DNA of 64,000 nucleotides from Flavobacterium selenitireducens (GTDB lineage Bacteria; Bacteroidota; Bacteroidia; Flavobacteriales; Flavobacteriaceae): the NCBI RefSeq assembly GCF_014748335.1, contig NZ_JAAVIY010000009.1:62001-126000 (forward strand), in the 5' to 3' direction. Shown here one piece after another: positions 26,706-35,243 of the stretch. How positions within the stretch are numbered: the first letter of the stretch is position 1; each line of letters starts with the position of its first letter. Position numbers and translations under genes: made by a program. Below the pieces are notes generated by a model, which made no database searches, had not been told where the DNA came from, and was given only the letters and a program-made list of their open reading frames with translations.

Positions 26706-26801
26706 TTTGGGGAAGTTTGGTTAATTTTTGATGAATTTTTGCCATGCGATTTCGCAAAATCCTGACGTGACGTTTGCGACCTATACGCCTCCCGGACGTT
26801 C

Positions 26802-26951
26802 CTACATCAATGCTCCCGCTTGTTTTACCGCCTCGTTGGCAGCTTGCATCACTTTTCCCTCTACCGATTGGATTTCTACCGACGCCAGCGTGCGGTCCGA
26901 CACACTGTATTGAGCGACGTGTACCACATTACGCCGCCACAAAAGAACGTG
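26802..26951 (-). pseudogene. Short orphan frame, possible small gene or gene remnant
   Basis: Between the gltA terminator and the terminator at 26677-26705 an open frame of 49 codons reads on the minus strand from after a TAA at 26954-26952 to a TAG at 26804-26802. It contains AQYSVSDRTLASVEIQSVEG and then KVMQAANEAVKQAGALM, a helical, well-formed protein-like string. It has no ATG near its 5' end; TTG or GTG would have to be used. I do not recognise a family. It could be the 3' remnant of a deleted gene whose terminator survives, or a genuine small protein. Confidence 0.35.
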
Positions 26952-26955
26952 TTAC

Positions 26956-26985
26956 AAAAAAAAGCCTCAATTAAGAGGCCTTTTT
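26956..26985 (-). terminator. gltA terminator
   Basis: Stem GCCTC/GAGGC with a 6-base loop starting about six bases past the gltA stop codon, followed by eight T residues on the minus strand. Confidence 0.8.
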
Positions 26986-28269
26986 TTATCGTTTTTCCAT
27001 TGGGACGAAATCGCGTAGCGGCGCTCCCGTGTAAACCTGTCTCGGTCGCCCGATCGGTTCCTTGTTGACGCGCATTTCCTTCCATTGTGCGATCCAACCC
27101 GGCAAACGCCCGATGGCGAACATTACCGTAAACATATCGGTTGGGATACCGAGCGCGCGATAAATGATTCCGGAATAGAAATCGACGTTCGGATACAAAC
27201 TGCGTGCTTTGAAATATTCGTCATTCAACGCGGCTTGTTCGAGTTTCATCGCGATGTCGAGCAATGGATCTTCTACGCCTAACGAACTCAAAACCTCATC
27301 GGCGGCTTTCTTGATGATGCGCGCGCGCGGATCAAAGTTTTTGTAGACGCGGTGCCCGAAGCCCATCAAACGGAACGGATCTTCCTTGTCTTTGGCTTTC
27401 GCCAGATATTTGTCGGTGTCGCCACCGTTTTTGTGGATTTCCTCGAGCATTTCGAGAACCGCCTGGTTGGCACCACCGTGCAGCGGGCCCCAAAGCGCGG
27501 AGACTCCGGCTGAGATGGAAGCGAAAAGTCCGGCGTGGGACGAACCGACCATTCGAACCGTAGAGGTCGAACAGTTTTGCTCGTGATCGGCATGCAGGAT
27601 GAACAATTTGTCGAGCGCATCCACTACTTTCGGATTGGCGGTGTACGGCCCCGTAGGCAAAGAGAACATCAAATTCATGAAGTTTTCTACGTAACCTTTC
27701 GTGTTGTCGTAATAGTTGAGCGGATAACCCATCGACTTGCGGTACGTCCAGGTTGCGATGACGAGGAACTTACCGATAGTTTTGCAAACGCCTTCGTAAA
27801 TGTCTTTGTCGTTGTCTACGTTGAGCGACTTAGGGTTGAATGCCGTAAGGGCGCTCGTCAGTGCCGAAAGCACGCCCATCGGGTGAGCCGTTTTCGGGAA
27901 ACCGTCGATGATATTTTTCATCTCCTCGTTGATGAGGGTGTATTTGCGGATGTCGTTCTCGAATTGCTCCAACGTTTTGGCGCTCGGCAATTCCCCGAAA
28001 ATCAACAGGTAAGATGTTTCAAGAAAACTCGCTTTCTCGGCAAGATCCTCGATGGCGTATCCGCGGTAGCGCAAAATTCCTTCTTCTCCATCAAGGAATG
28101 TGATCTCGCTTTTGCAGACACCTGAATTCTTATAACCCGGATCGAGCGTGATCGCCCCGGAAACATCGCGCAGTTTGTTGATATCGATGGCAATTTCGTT
28201 CTCGCTCCCCACTATTACAGGGAACTCATACTTTTTGCCGTCGAGTTCTAATATTGCAGTTTTAGACAT
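26986..28269 (-). CDS. gltA: Citrate synthase (type II)
   Basis: A 427-residue hexameric-type citrate synthase, first enzyme of the TCA cycle, condensing oxaloacetate and acetyl-CoA. Conserved segments include ILRYRGYAIEDLAEKASFLE (about residues 65-84), ILHADHEQNCSTSTVRMVGS (about 229-248), the active-site His block ALWGPLHGGANQAVLEML, and MGFGHRVYKNFDPRARI with the catalytic His. Length is standard. It is transcribed alone, with a TATTTTTG -7 element at 28298-28305 and a terminator directly after the stop. Confidence 0.97.
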   Translation of the reverse strand: MSKTAILELDGKKYEFPVIVGSENEIAIDINKLRDVSGAITLDPGYKNSGVCKSEITFLDGEEGILRYRGYAIEDLAEKASFLETSYLLIFGELPSAKTLEQFENDIRKYTLINEEMKNIIDGFPKTAHPMGVLSALTSALTAFNPKSLNVDNDKDIYEGVCKTIGKFLVIATWTYRKSMGYPLNYYDNTKGYVENFMNLMFSLPTGPYTANPKVVDALDKLFILHADHEQNCSTSTVRMVGSSHAGLFASISAGVSALWGPLHGGANQAVLEMLEEIHKNGGDTDKYLAKAKDKEDPFRLMGFGHRVYKNFDPRARIIKKAADEVLSSLGVEDPLLDIAMKLEQAALNDEYFKARSLYPNVDFYSGIIYRALGIPTDMFTVMFAIGRLPGWIAQWKEMRVNKEPIGRPRQVYTGAPLRDFVPMEKR

Positions 28270-28297
28270 GATATGTTTGGAAGTTTAATAAGAGTTC

Positions 28298-28305
28298 CAA
28301 AAATA
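28298..28305 (-). promoter_or_regulatory. -7 element TATTTTTG of gltA
   Basis: TAnnTTTG match 28 bp before the gltA ATG, with TTTG 16 bp upstream (CAAA at 28322-28325 on the plus strand) as a candidate -33 box. Confidence 0.6.
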
Positions 28306-28411
28306 GGCAATTTGAAAACAACAAAAAAACAGATACGGTAACGATTTCGTTAATAATTGCTAAAATGTACCGAAGTGCCCATCTGCGGAAGTCGTGACGT
28401 ACTAAAGCGCC

Positions 28412-28434
28412 AAAAAACCGGACTGGCACTCCGG
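28412..28434 (-). terminator. Intrinsic terminator after the T9SS protein at 28450
   Basis: Stem CCGGA/TCCGG, 7-base loop and a six-base T run on the minus strand, starting about 15 bp after the stop codon. Confidence 0.75.
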
Positions 28435-28449
28435 ACTTGCTTCGTCCCG

Positions 28450-30768
28450 TTACTTCCTTGCCAATTTAACTACCGATGATCCTTTTTCGGAAGTCGTCCT
28501 GATAAAATACATTCCGCTGTTTTTATCGGACAAATCGATCGCGACTTCGCCGGAATTAACTTTCCTCGCGAGGAGAAGTCGGCCCCGGGCGTCGAACACT
28601 TCAACCGATTTCAACTCCGACGCTGCTCTTACCGTAACGATATCTGTCGTCGGATTCGGGAAAACCGAAATCGAAACATCCGAAACTTCTCCTACCGACA
28701 ATTGCTGGAAAACAGTTTCGGCTTCGTTCGTGGTTACCGGGAAGTTGTAGTCGAAGAATATATCGGCGAACGCCATCACAGACGAGTTTTCGACCAGCGT
28801 GGAAAGCGTTTTGATCTTGTACAGCAAATAACCATGTTGGCCAGCTCCGAGTTCGATACCTTCAAAGAGGAATTCTGCTTCATTCCCTGTGATGCGCGTA
28901 ACCATCTCGCCGGAACTTTGCTGGATTTGCAGGGAGGAAACGTCGAATTTCGTCGCATCGATTGCGTTTTTGACTACGATGTTGTGCGCATTGGCGTTTC
29001 CGGTGTTTTCAAATCGGATCAGGTAATGCAAGTATTCCCCGATTTTTGTCGGAGACACGATCCCACCTTCCAAACACGTAATGTCGTTCGGATCATACGA
29101 CCCGAAAACCTCTTGGGAAAACGCAAATGTGTTATCCGATTGCGTTTCGTCGGAGGCCACGATTGCGGAAGCCGTGAAAGGCAAAATATCGCCAATGTTG
29201 ACCGCAGGCGTTTCCATAGGCGAATTTACGTTGAGAACAAACAAATATTGACGCGTTTCGAAAGGTTGCAGATTTGTGTAATTCCAGCTTACTGAACCAG
29301 CATCTGCATTGGCGTCAGGATTCGACGAAACGTAATCCAAACGCGAATCGTCGAAGTTGACCGTTGCCGTTCCCGACAATACCTGGTTGCCTTTGTTGCG
29401 CAGTGTTACGGCGTAATTCGTGTCGAAGCCGGGCTCGGGCATGCTTCCGTTGAGAATGATTTCGGCGTCGGGATGGATGCCGTTTGCCGTCACGCAGAAG
29501 TCGCGAACCTCCACCGAACCGTCCTCGCCCGCAAAATTAACGGTTGCCGAAGCCGGATTTACATTAAAATACGACGGATTTTCCACAAACGGCGTCAACG
29601 TGAAATCTCCGGTGTTTGTGTAGAAGTTGTAGTGACCGTTTGAATCTGTAAAAACCGATTCTGTCGTCGAACCCTGAGTGACCACAATCTTGCTGTGAGC
29701 GAATTTAAGATCGGAAGCGTCGCAACCATTGGCATCGGCGTCATGCGAAAAACTGCCTTCGATGGTGTTGAAATTTCCGCCCGGCGTGAACGAGCAATAT
29801 CCGTTGACAACGACATTTGAAAGCCCTGCGCTCTGAATGGATTCGTGCAACATCGATTCCTCGCCTGCATCTGCGCAAATAAATTCTATATCGGGATTCC
29901 CGTGAAGCACAAGCGACGAATCGGAATTACCATTCTTGATGTTGACAGTCTGCAGTTGGTTATTGCTTAAATATACCGTCGACAATCCGACACATCGCGA
30001 CAAATCGACATCCGTCAGATTGTTGCTTGCCAAACTTATCCAAGCCGATGGATCCGTCGTTTGAAAATCAATTTCAGTCAACGCGTTGAAACTTGCATCC
30101 ACATCGTCAAACTCATTCAGTGTCAGGCTTTGCAGCGCGTTATGGCTGACTTCAACGCTAAGGAAGGCGCTGTTCATGGTGTTTAGCGTCGTCAAGTTCG
30201 GATTGTTTTCACATTCGAACGCCACGAACGGGCCTGAGTTGACCGTTACCGATTGCAACTGTTGATTGTTTTGGCATCGGAAATACCCAAACCCTGAAAA
30301 AGCCGAAAAATCCAGGTTTACCAAACCGGTATTGAACAATTGTGCGACATAAATATCGGTTCCCGTGAGATCCAATGCGTTAAGCAGAGGCGAATCATCA
30401 ACGGTCAAAGAAGTAAAGCTGTCATTGCCCGACACGTTTACCGATTGCAGCAACGGATTATCCCAAAGTTGCAAATAAGCCAAAAAGCCGTTGTTGGAAA
30501 TAGCAACGGATGTAATCGCGGTGTTTCTTATTTCCCAGCTTGAGACATGAAGACGCTCAATTCCGGTGAGATCCGTAATGTTGGGATCGTCTACGAACAT
30601 CTGACAATCGCAACCCAATTCCTCGGGATCTTGGATTTCTCCATCGTGGTTCGCATCGAAAGCGAACAGAATGTTTTGCTTGAAAACCGGATCGGCGAAT
30701 GTAACGACCTGCGCCTTGGTTCCCATAACCGTCAAGCATATAAACAACAACCAGTAATTCTGTTTCAT
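28450..30768 (-). CDS. T9SS-secreted leucine-rich-like surface protein
   Basis: A 772-residue secreted protein with signal peptide MKQNYWLLFICLTVMGTKAQ. Residues about 25-45 hold an EF-hand-like DANHDGEIQDPEE loop; about 55-330 are irregular leucine-rich repeats (LTGIERLHVSSW, NLTDVDLSRCVGLSTVYLSN). A domain with an acidic DADANGCDASD loop (about 348-358) follows, then a DUF11-like beta domain, a module opening GSYDPNDITCLEG, and a C-terminal T9SS sorting tail (VSISVFPNPTTDIVTVRAAS ... GMYFIRTTSEKGSSVVKLARK). It is likely an extracellular adhesin-type protein. Its architecture repeats in the next gene upstream and in the gene at 44300. Confidence 0.82.
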   Translation of the reverse strand: MKQNYWLLFICLTVMGTKAQVVTFADPVFKQNILFAFDANHDGEIQDPEELGCDCQMFVDDPNITDLTGIERLHVSSWEIRNTAITSVAISNNGFLAYLQLWDNPLLQSVNVSGNDSFTSLTVDDSPLLNALDLTGTDIYVAQLFNTGLVNLDFSAFSGFGYFRCQNNQQLQSVTVNSGPFVAFECENNPNLTTLNTMNSAFLSVEVSHNALQSLTLNEFDDVDASFNALTEIDFQTTDPSAWISLASNNLTDVDLSRCVGLSTVYLSNNQLQTVNIKNGNSDSSLVLHGNPDIEFICADAGEESMLHESIQSAGLSNVVVNGYCSFTPGGNFNTIEGSFSHDADANGCDASDLKFAHSKIVVTQGSTTESVFTDSNGHYNFYTNTGDFTLTPFVENPSYFNVNPASATVNFAGEDGSVEVRDFCVTANGIHPDAEIILNGSMPEPGFDTNYAVTLRNKGNQVLSGTATVNFDDSRLDYVSSNPDANADAGSVSWNYTNLQPFETRQYLFVLNVNSPMETPAVNIGDILPFTASAIVASDETQSDNTFAFSQEVFGSYDPNDITCLEGGIVSPTKIGEYLHYLIRFENTGNANAHNIVVKNAIDATKFDVSSLQIQQSSGEMVTRITGNEAEFLFEGIELGAGQHGYLLYKIKTLSTLVENSSVMAFADIFFDYNFPVTTNEAETVFQQLSVGEVSDVSISVFPNPTTDIVTVRAASELKSVEVFDARGRLLLARKVNSGEVAIDLSDKNSGMYFIRTTSEKGSSVVKLARK

Positions 30769-30804
30769 AGTCCCAATTTACTGTAAATATAACTGTTACA
30801 GATT

Positions 30805-30832
30805 AAAAAAGCCTGCACAGATTGTACAGGCT
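30805..30832 (-). terminator. Intrinsic terminator after the T9SS protein at 30907
   Basis: Stem GCCTG(C/T)AC against GTACAGGC with one imperfect pair, followed by six T residues on the minus strand; about 75 bp past the stop codon of the gene at 30907. Confidence 0.75.
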
Positions 30833-30906
30833 CAGCAAAAATTAACTTAACTATTCTCTTTCAAATACCACAAATCCTAAAACAAGGATGTCGCAGTTTT
30901 CCCTAA

Positions 30907-33900
30907 CTACCTTTTGATTATTTTTTCGACCCGGACGCCTTTTGTGGTGGTGACTTTCACGAAATAAACACCGGTCTGGCGGTTGGAGACGTCGAACAAA
31001 CTTTCTTTCGCATCGACCATTTTCACCTGGAGCAACCTGCCCTGTACGTCGAGAAGCTGTAGCGAAATGATATCCGCATCGGCTCGCACGACAAAAGCAT
31101 CGCTTACCGGGTTCGGGTATAGATTGACCGAAACGCCCTCCGACGGTTGCCCTACCGACAGAGCTTCAAATGTCGTATAGGCGGTTCCGGTCTCTATTGA
31201 CGAGGTGTAATTGAGGTAAATATTGGCTTTGTTGGCTACAGTGGAACCTTCCTGTAGATTGCCTCGCGTACGCACTTTGAGTAGGATGTTGCCGTGGCCG
31301 CCGGAATCCATGTTGATGGTTTCGAATACGAGCACGATCCCTTGACTAGAACTTCTCGCCGTTACCGGATGGGAGCTCGACAAAATCTGCAACGTCGAAC
31401 GGTCGAACATCGCAGGGTCGAGCACGTCGCGAATGATGATGTCCTGGGCAGTAGCCGATCCCGTATTTTCGAAATTGATCGCGTAGTACAAATATTCGCC
31501 TATCATGCTCACCGGAGCGCTCTCGCCCTGAAGACACGTTTTGTAATTCGGGTCGAAGGCCGACACCACGTTTTGGGAGAATGAAAACATATTGTCGGAC
31601 GGAACAACGTCGCCCAAGGCTTCGACGGCAGCCGAAAACACAAGCTCGTCATCCGGGTTTACTGCCGGAGACTCGAATTGGGAATTGATGTTGAACGTGA
31701 CCGTTATGCTTCTGCTCTCAAACGGGCGCAGATCGGCATAATCCCAAACGATAAGGCCCGCACCGGTATAGGCCGGGGCCATGGACGCCGAAACAAGTTC
31801 CATAAGCGTCCCGTCGTACTGGAACTGGAGGCCTGCACTCTGGCTCAACGGCTGGTTGCCTTTGTTCCTGAGGACGATCGTATATGTCGCGTTTTCGCCG
31901 GGACGGGCCGGAATCACGGGGATGATCGCAACTTCGGCGTCGGCGCTTGGACTTGCCGCGGACACGCAAAAATCGTGTGTGGAAACCGATCCGTCGACCG
32001 TTCCGAAACTCACCACTGCCGATGAAGGCACGATGTTGAAGTAATTGTTTTCGAGTACCGGATACAAGCTGTAATCGCCATTGGTCACGTAGAAGTCATA
32101 AAATGCCTGGTCGTTCGTGAAGACATCCACATCTTCCGCCCCGGAAACCATTCGCATCTTAAGGAACGGGCGCGCCGCATCCGAGGCATCGCAACCGTCG
32201 CCCTCCATATCGAACGTCACATTGCCCTGGATGGTGTTGTAGACGCCCCCGGGAACGATCGTGCACAGCGAATTTACCTCGACGCCGCTTCCCGCAAGCG
32301 CTTGTACGGAAGCGACCTGAGTCTCGTCAACGCAAATGTAGCTGAAGTTGTTGGTCGTAAAGTCGACGGCCTGGAATTGTTCGTTCACACCGTTTTTAGC
32401 GAAAAGCGTCTGCATTCCGTTCCCTGAAATAGCCAGCAACTGAAGGCTGAAATTGGCGTTCACATCGAGCGTTTGCAATTGATTCTGGCGGCAATTCAGG
32501 CTAGTAAGCGAAGGGTATATCGAGACATCGAGCACCGTCATGCCATTGCTCTGGCAGTTGAGTGTTTGAAGCGAAGGCGAAGCCGGAAGATCCATTTCGG
32601 AAATACCGGTGTTGCGAAATTGCAGGTTCTTCAACGATAGAAGCCCTGTCCAATAATGGGATTGGATCGGATTGTCGTTAAAATTGAGGTTTTCGAGGTT
32701 GGACAAACCCGCCACGTCTATAGTCGAAAGGTTGTTGCTCGAACAGTCGAGCGTTTTCAGCGTGGCTACGCCGGACACCTCAAGGCTCGAAAGCTGGTTG
32801 ACCGAACATTCGACGATCTGCAACATCGGAAATGCGTTGAAATCGAGATGGACGAGGTCATTGCCGATGACTTTTACTTCGCGCAGCATCGGGAGGTTGT
32901 CGAGGAACAAGCCTGAAATATTGTTGAAAACGGCCGAAAACCGATCGAGGTTCGGCTTGTCCTGTATCACCAGTATCTCGAGCTGGTTCTGGTCGAGCAC
33001 CAGGTCGCGAAGGTCGTCGACGCCCAGCAGGTTTATCGCTGTGATGTCGTTTCCGCCAAGATAGGCCATTCTCAGGTTAGCCATTCCGGATAAATCCACG
33101 TTCGTCAGCAGATTGTCCATGACGTAGAGATTCTGGAGGTTGGAAAAACTCTTGATGCCCGTGAGGTCGGAAATACTGAGATTGTCGACGGTCATTGTGG
33201 TGACGGCGGCAGCTTCCGATATTTGTATCTCTGCGTCCGAATTGAGGTCGTAGCCCAATCCGATAAGGCCTGTCTTGAAATTCGGATCGGGAATGTACAC
33301 GATTCCGGGATCGGTCACGACCAAATCGAAACTCGTAATGCCGAAGCAACTTGATGAACCTGCGCTTACCCGGGCCCATATCGTTTGCGGGTTAGCGACA
33401 TTTTCATAAGTCGTTGGCGCTGCAAGCGGGTTGTTGTTGTTTTGCGCTTCGGACTCGGAAAGAAAATAGCTTACCGTGACATTGGTCTGGCCGTTCAGGA
33501 TTCCCACTTCTTTAGACGTGAGGTTGAAAATAGCCACGCCGTCGTTGGGCGCTTCCCCGATCACGATAGGCGAAACCGGAAATGCGAATGCGGGCGAGAC
33601 GACAGATGCCGTGATACTCGCTCCTGCCTCGCTGCTACACGAGTTGGCCGAAGCCACGCCCAGCAACTCGATATTGTAAGTGACCGGTTCTTCAGATGAA
33701 AGGTTCAACGAAGCGCTGGCCGTATTGGAAACCAGCGTTTGGGAAAGCCCTCCGTTGATTTGATAGGTAAACGTATAAGGCGCCGTCCCGCCTGCAGCCG
33801 AAAACTGGATGGAAAGGCTTTCCCCTACGCAGACATTCGGTTGCAAAGCCGACACCGTTGCAGTGGGAACCATGTGCACGAACAGCTGGAGCGCCGCGAT

Positions 33901-34221
33901 CGCGAACGAATCGGGATCAGCGTTTTCCTCTACCCTGAAGTAAAGCACCTGGGCATTGGGAACCGTAGTATTGAAGGTCGAAAGGTCGCTTATCGGATAA
34001 AGTCCTTGCTGGGCATCGCTATCGGAAAAGTGGACCGTTACGGTGTGTTGTGATGCGTCGAGGCTTCCCAAAACTTCGGGCACGGCCGATGCGAGGTTGA
34101 AGGTGCCCAATCCGTCCCCATCGGAATCGCAAACGGAAAGAGGCGTTGGATTTTGGTTGATGTCGGGCTGGGCATAGGCCAATCCGCCACAAAACAATAA
34201 CAGAAAGTATAGTTTTTTCAT
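30907..34221 (-). CDS. Large T9SS-secreted leucine-rich-like surface protein
   Basis: An 1104-residue paralogue of the adjacent gene at 28450. Signal peptide MKKLYFLLLFCGGLAYAQ; Ig-like or gliding-motility-type repeats over about residues 20-310 (SVCDSDGDGLGTFNLASAVP is a typical start of such a repeat); leucine-rich repeats at about 320-650 (NLQNLYVMDNLLTNVDLSGM); a DMEGDGCDASD loop; DUF11-like domain; an AFDPNYKTCLQG module; and a T9SS sorting tail (VSVNLYPNPVSDAFVVRADA ... GVYFVKVTTTKGVRVEKIIKR). The two genes are in tandem but each has its own terminator. Confidence 0.82.
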   Translation of the reverse strand: MKKLYFLLLFCGGLAYAQPDINQNPTPLSVCDSDGDGLGTFNLASAVPEVLGSLDASQHTVTVHFSDSDAQQGLYPISDLSTFNTTVPNAQVLYFRVEENADPDSFAIAALQLFVHMVPTATVSALQPNVCVGESLSIQFSAAGGTAPYTFTYQINGGLSQTLVSNTASASLNLSSEEPVTYNIELLGVASANSCSSEAGASITASVVSPAFAFPVSPIVIGEAPNDGVAIFNLTSKEVGILNGQTNVTVSYFLSESEAQNNNNPLAAPTTYENVANPQTIWARVSAGSSSCFGITSFDLVVTDPGIVYIPDPNFKTGLIGLGYDLNSDAEIQISEAAAVTTMTVDNLSISDLTGIKSFSNLQNLYVMDNLLTNVDLSGMANLRMAYLGGNDITAINLLGVDDLRDLVLDQNQLEILVIQDKPNLDRFSAVFNNISGLFLDNLPMLREVKVIGNDLVHLDFNAFPMLQIVECSVNQLSSLEVSGVATLKTLDCSSNNLSTIDVAGLSNLENLNFNDNPIQSHYWTGLLSLKNLQFRNTGISEMDLPASPSLQTLNCQSNGMTVLDVSIYPSLTSLNCRQNQLQTLDVNANFSLQLLAISGNGMQTLFAKNGVNEQFQAVDFTTNNFSYICVDETQVASVQALAGSGVEVNSLCTIVPGGVYNTIQGNVTFDMEGDGCDASDAARPFLKMRMVSGAEDVDVFTNDQAFYDFYVTNGDYSLYPVLENNYFNIVPSSAVVSFGTVDGSVSTHDFCVSAASPSADAEVAIIPVIPARPGENATYTIVLRNKGNQPLSQSAGLQFQYDGTLMELVSASMAPAYTGAGLIVWDYADLRPFESRSITVTFNINSQFESPAVNPDDELVFSAAVEALGDVVPSDNMFSFSQNVVSAFDPNYKTCLQGESAPVSMIGEYLYYAINFENTGSATAQDIIIRDVLDPAMFDRSTLQILSSSHPVTARSSSQGIVLVFETINMDSGGHGNILLKVRTRGNLQEGSTVANKANIYLNYTSSIETGTAYTTFEALSVGQPSEGVSVNLYPNPVSDAFVVRADADIISLQLLDVQGRLLQVKMVDAKESLFDVSNRQTGVYFVKVTTTKGVRVEKIIKR

Positions 34222-34280
34222 TGTCGGTAATTTAGGTTAGCCAGGCCCGTGGTGAAGGCCGCTTCCATGCTGTGATGCTT

Positions 34281-35042
34281 TTAAATCGTCCGGATGAGTT
34301 CCTGCAGCCTTTCCTTTTTGCGCTGTGAAATCGGCAAATGGCTGCCATCGCTCATAATGACGTAACCTCCGTCCTTCTTGATGTACGATTTCAGGTACGA
34401 AAGATTGATCAAATGGGATTGGTGGATGCGTTCAAATCCATGTTCTCCCAACATTTCCTCGTATTCTTTAAGCGTTTTCGAAATCAGGATGGGCTTGTTG
34501 TTCTTTATGTAAAATTTGGTGTAATTGTCTTCGCTTTCGCATCTCACGATATCGCTTATCTCAAACAGATGGATGCCTTCGGAGGTCGAAAGCGCGATAC
34601 GTTTAAAATTGTCGACCTTCCTGCGTATGTTTTCGAGCAGCAGGTCGATGTGGGCAAATCCTTCGTTTTTCGATACGACGCTCCTGATTTTCCCAATGAC
34701 TTTTTCAAGATCTTCAGGATCGACCGGCTTCAGCAGGAAATCGAGCGCGCTGAAACGGAACGCCTTGATCGCGTATTGTTCGTGGGCGGTGATGAACACG
34801 ATGTGGGACGTCGCCTGGCCGTGCTTTTTAGCGAGGCTTTCGAGGATGTCGAAACCCGTGCCGTCGGCGAGCTGGATGTCGAGGAACACCACCTGGGGCT
34901 TTAGTGCATCCATTGACTTGATCCCGGTCTCGACGCTGTCGGCTTCTCCCAGGATATTGAAATCAGGGGCATAGCGCTCGAGCAGGCTTTTCAGCCCGTT
35001 GCGCAGGTTGGCGTCGTCGTCGATCAGGAGAGTGGAAATCAT
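34281..35042 (-). CDS. LytTR family response regulator
   Basis: A 253-residue two-component regulator. The receiver domain has the acidic pair in IDDDAN (residues 7-12), the phosphoacceptor Asp55 in VVFLDIQLAD, the Thr/Ser in VFITAHEQYA, and Lys in LLKPVDPEDL. The C-terminal LytTR DNA-binding domain shows LSTSEGIHLFEISDIVRCES, NYTKFYI, ILISKTLKEYEEML and FERIHQSHLINLSYL. It is encoded downstream of the TPR histidine kinase at 35244 in the same orientation and is very probably its partner. The gap to the kinase is 201 bp. Confidence 0.93.
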   Translation of the reverse strand: MISTLLIDDDANLRNGLKSLLERYAPDFNILGEADSVETGIKSMDALKPQVVFLDIQLADGTGFDILESLAKKHGQATSHIVFITAHEQYAIKAFRFSALDFLLKPVDPEDLEKVIGKIRSVVSKNEGFAHIDLLLENIRRKVDNFKRIALSTSEGIHLFEISDIVRCESEDNYTKFYIKNNKPILISKTLKEYEEMLGEHGFERIHQSHLINLSYLKSYIKKDGGYVIMSDGSHLPISQRKKERLQELIRTI

Positions 35043-35243
35043 GTGGTATTGAGTTGTTTGATTGTTGGGTTGTTATTGGTTTGGATTGTTATATTGAAAT
35101 TTTTGTTCCTTCCATTGGCTCAGTCAGTCATTTTTTAACTGCTTCCCTTATGTGGTCAGACTCGCTTTTTATGTTATGATCGTTGGTTCGTTCGCTTTTT
35201 TTACAAACCCACCAATCGATTATTCATTATTAATTATTTCTTG

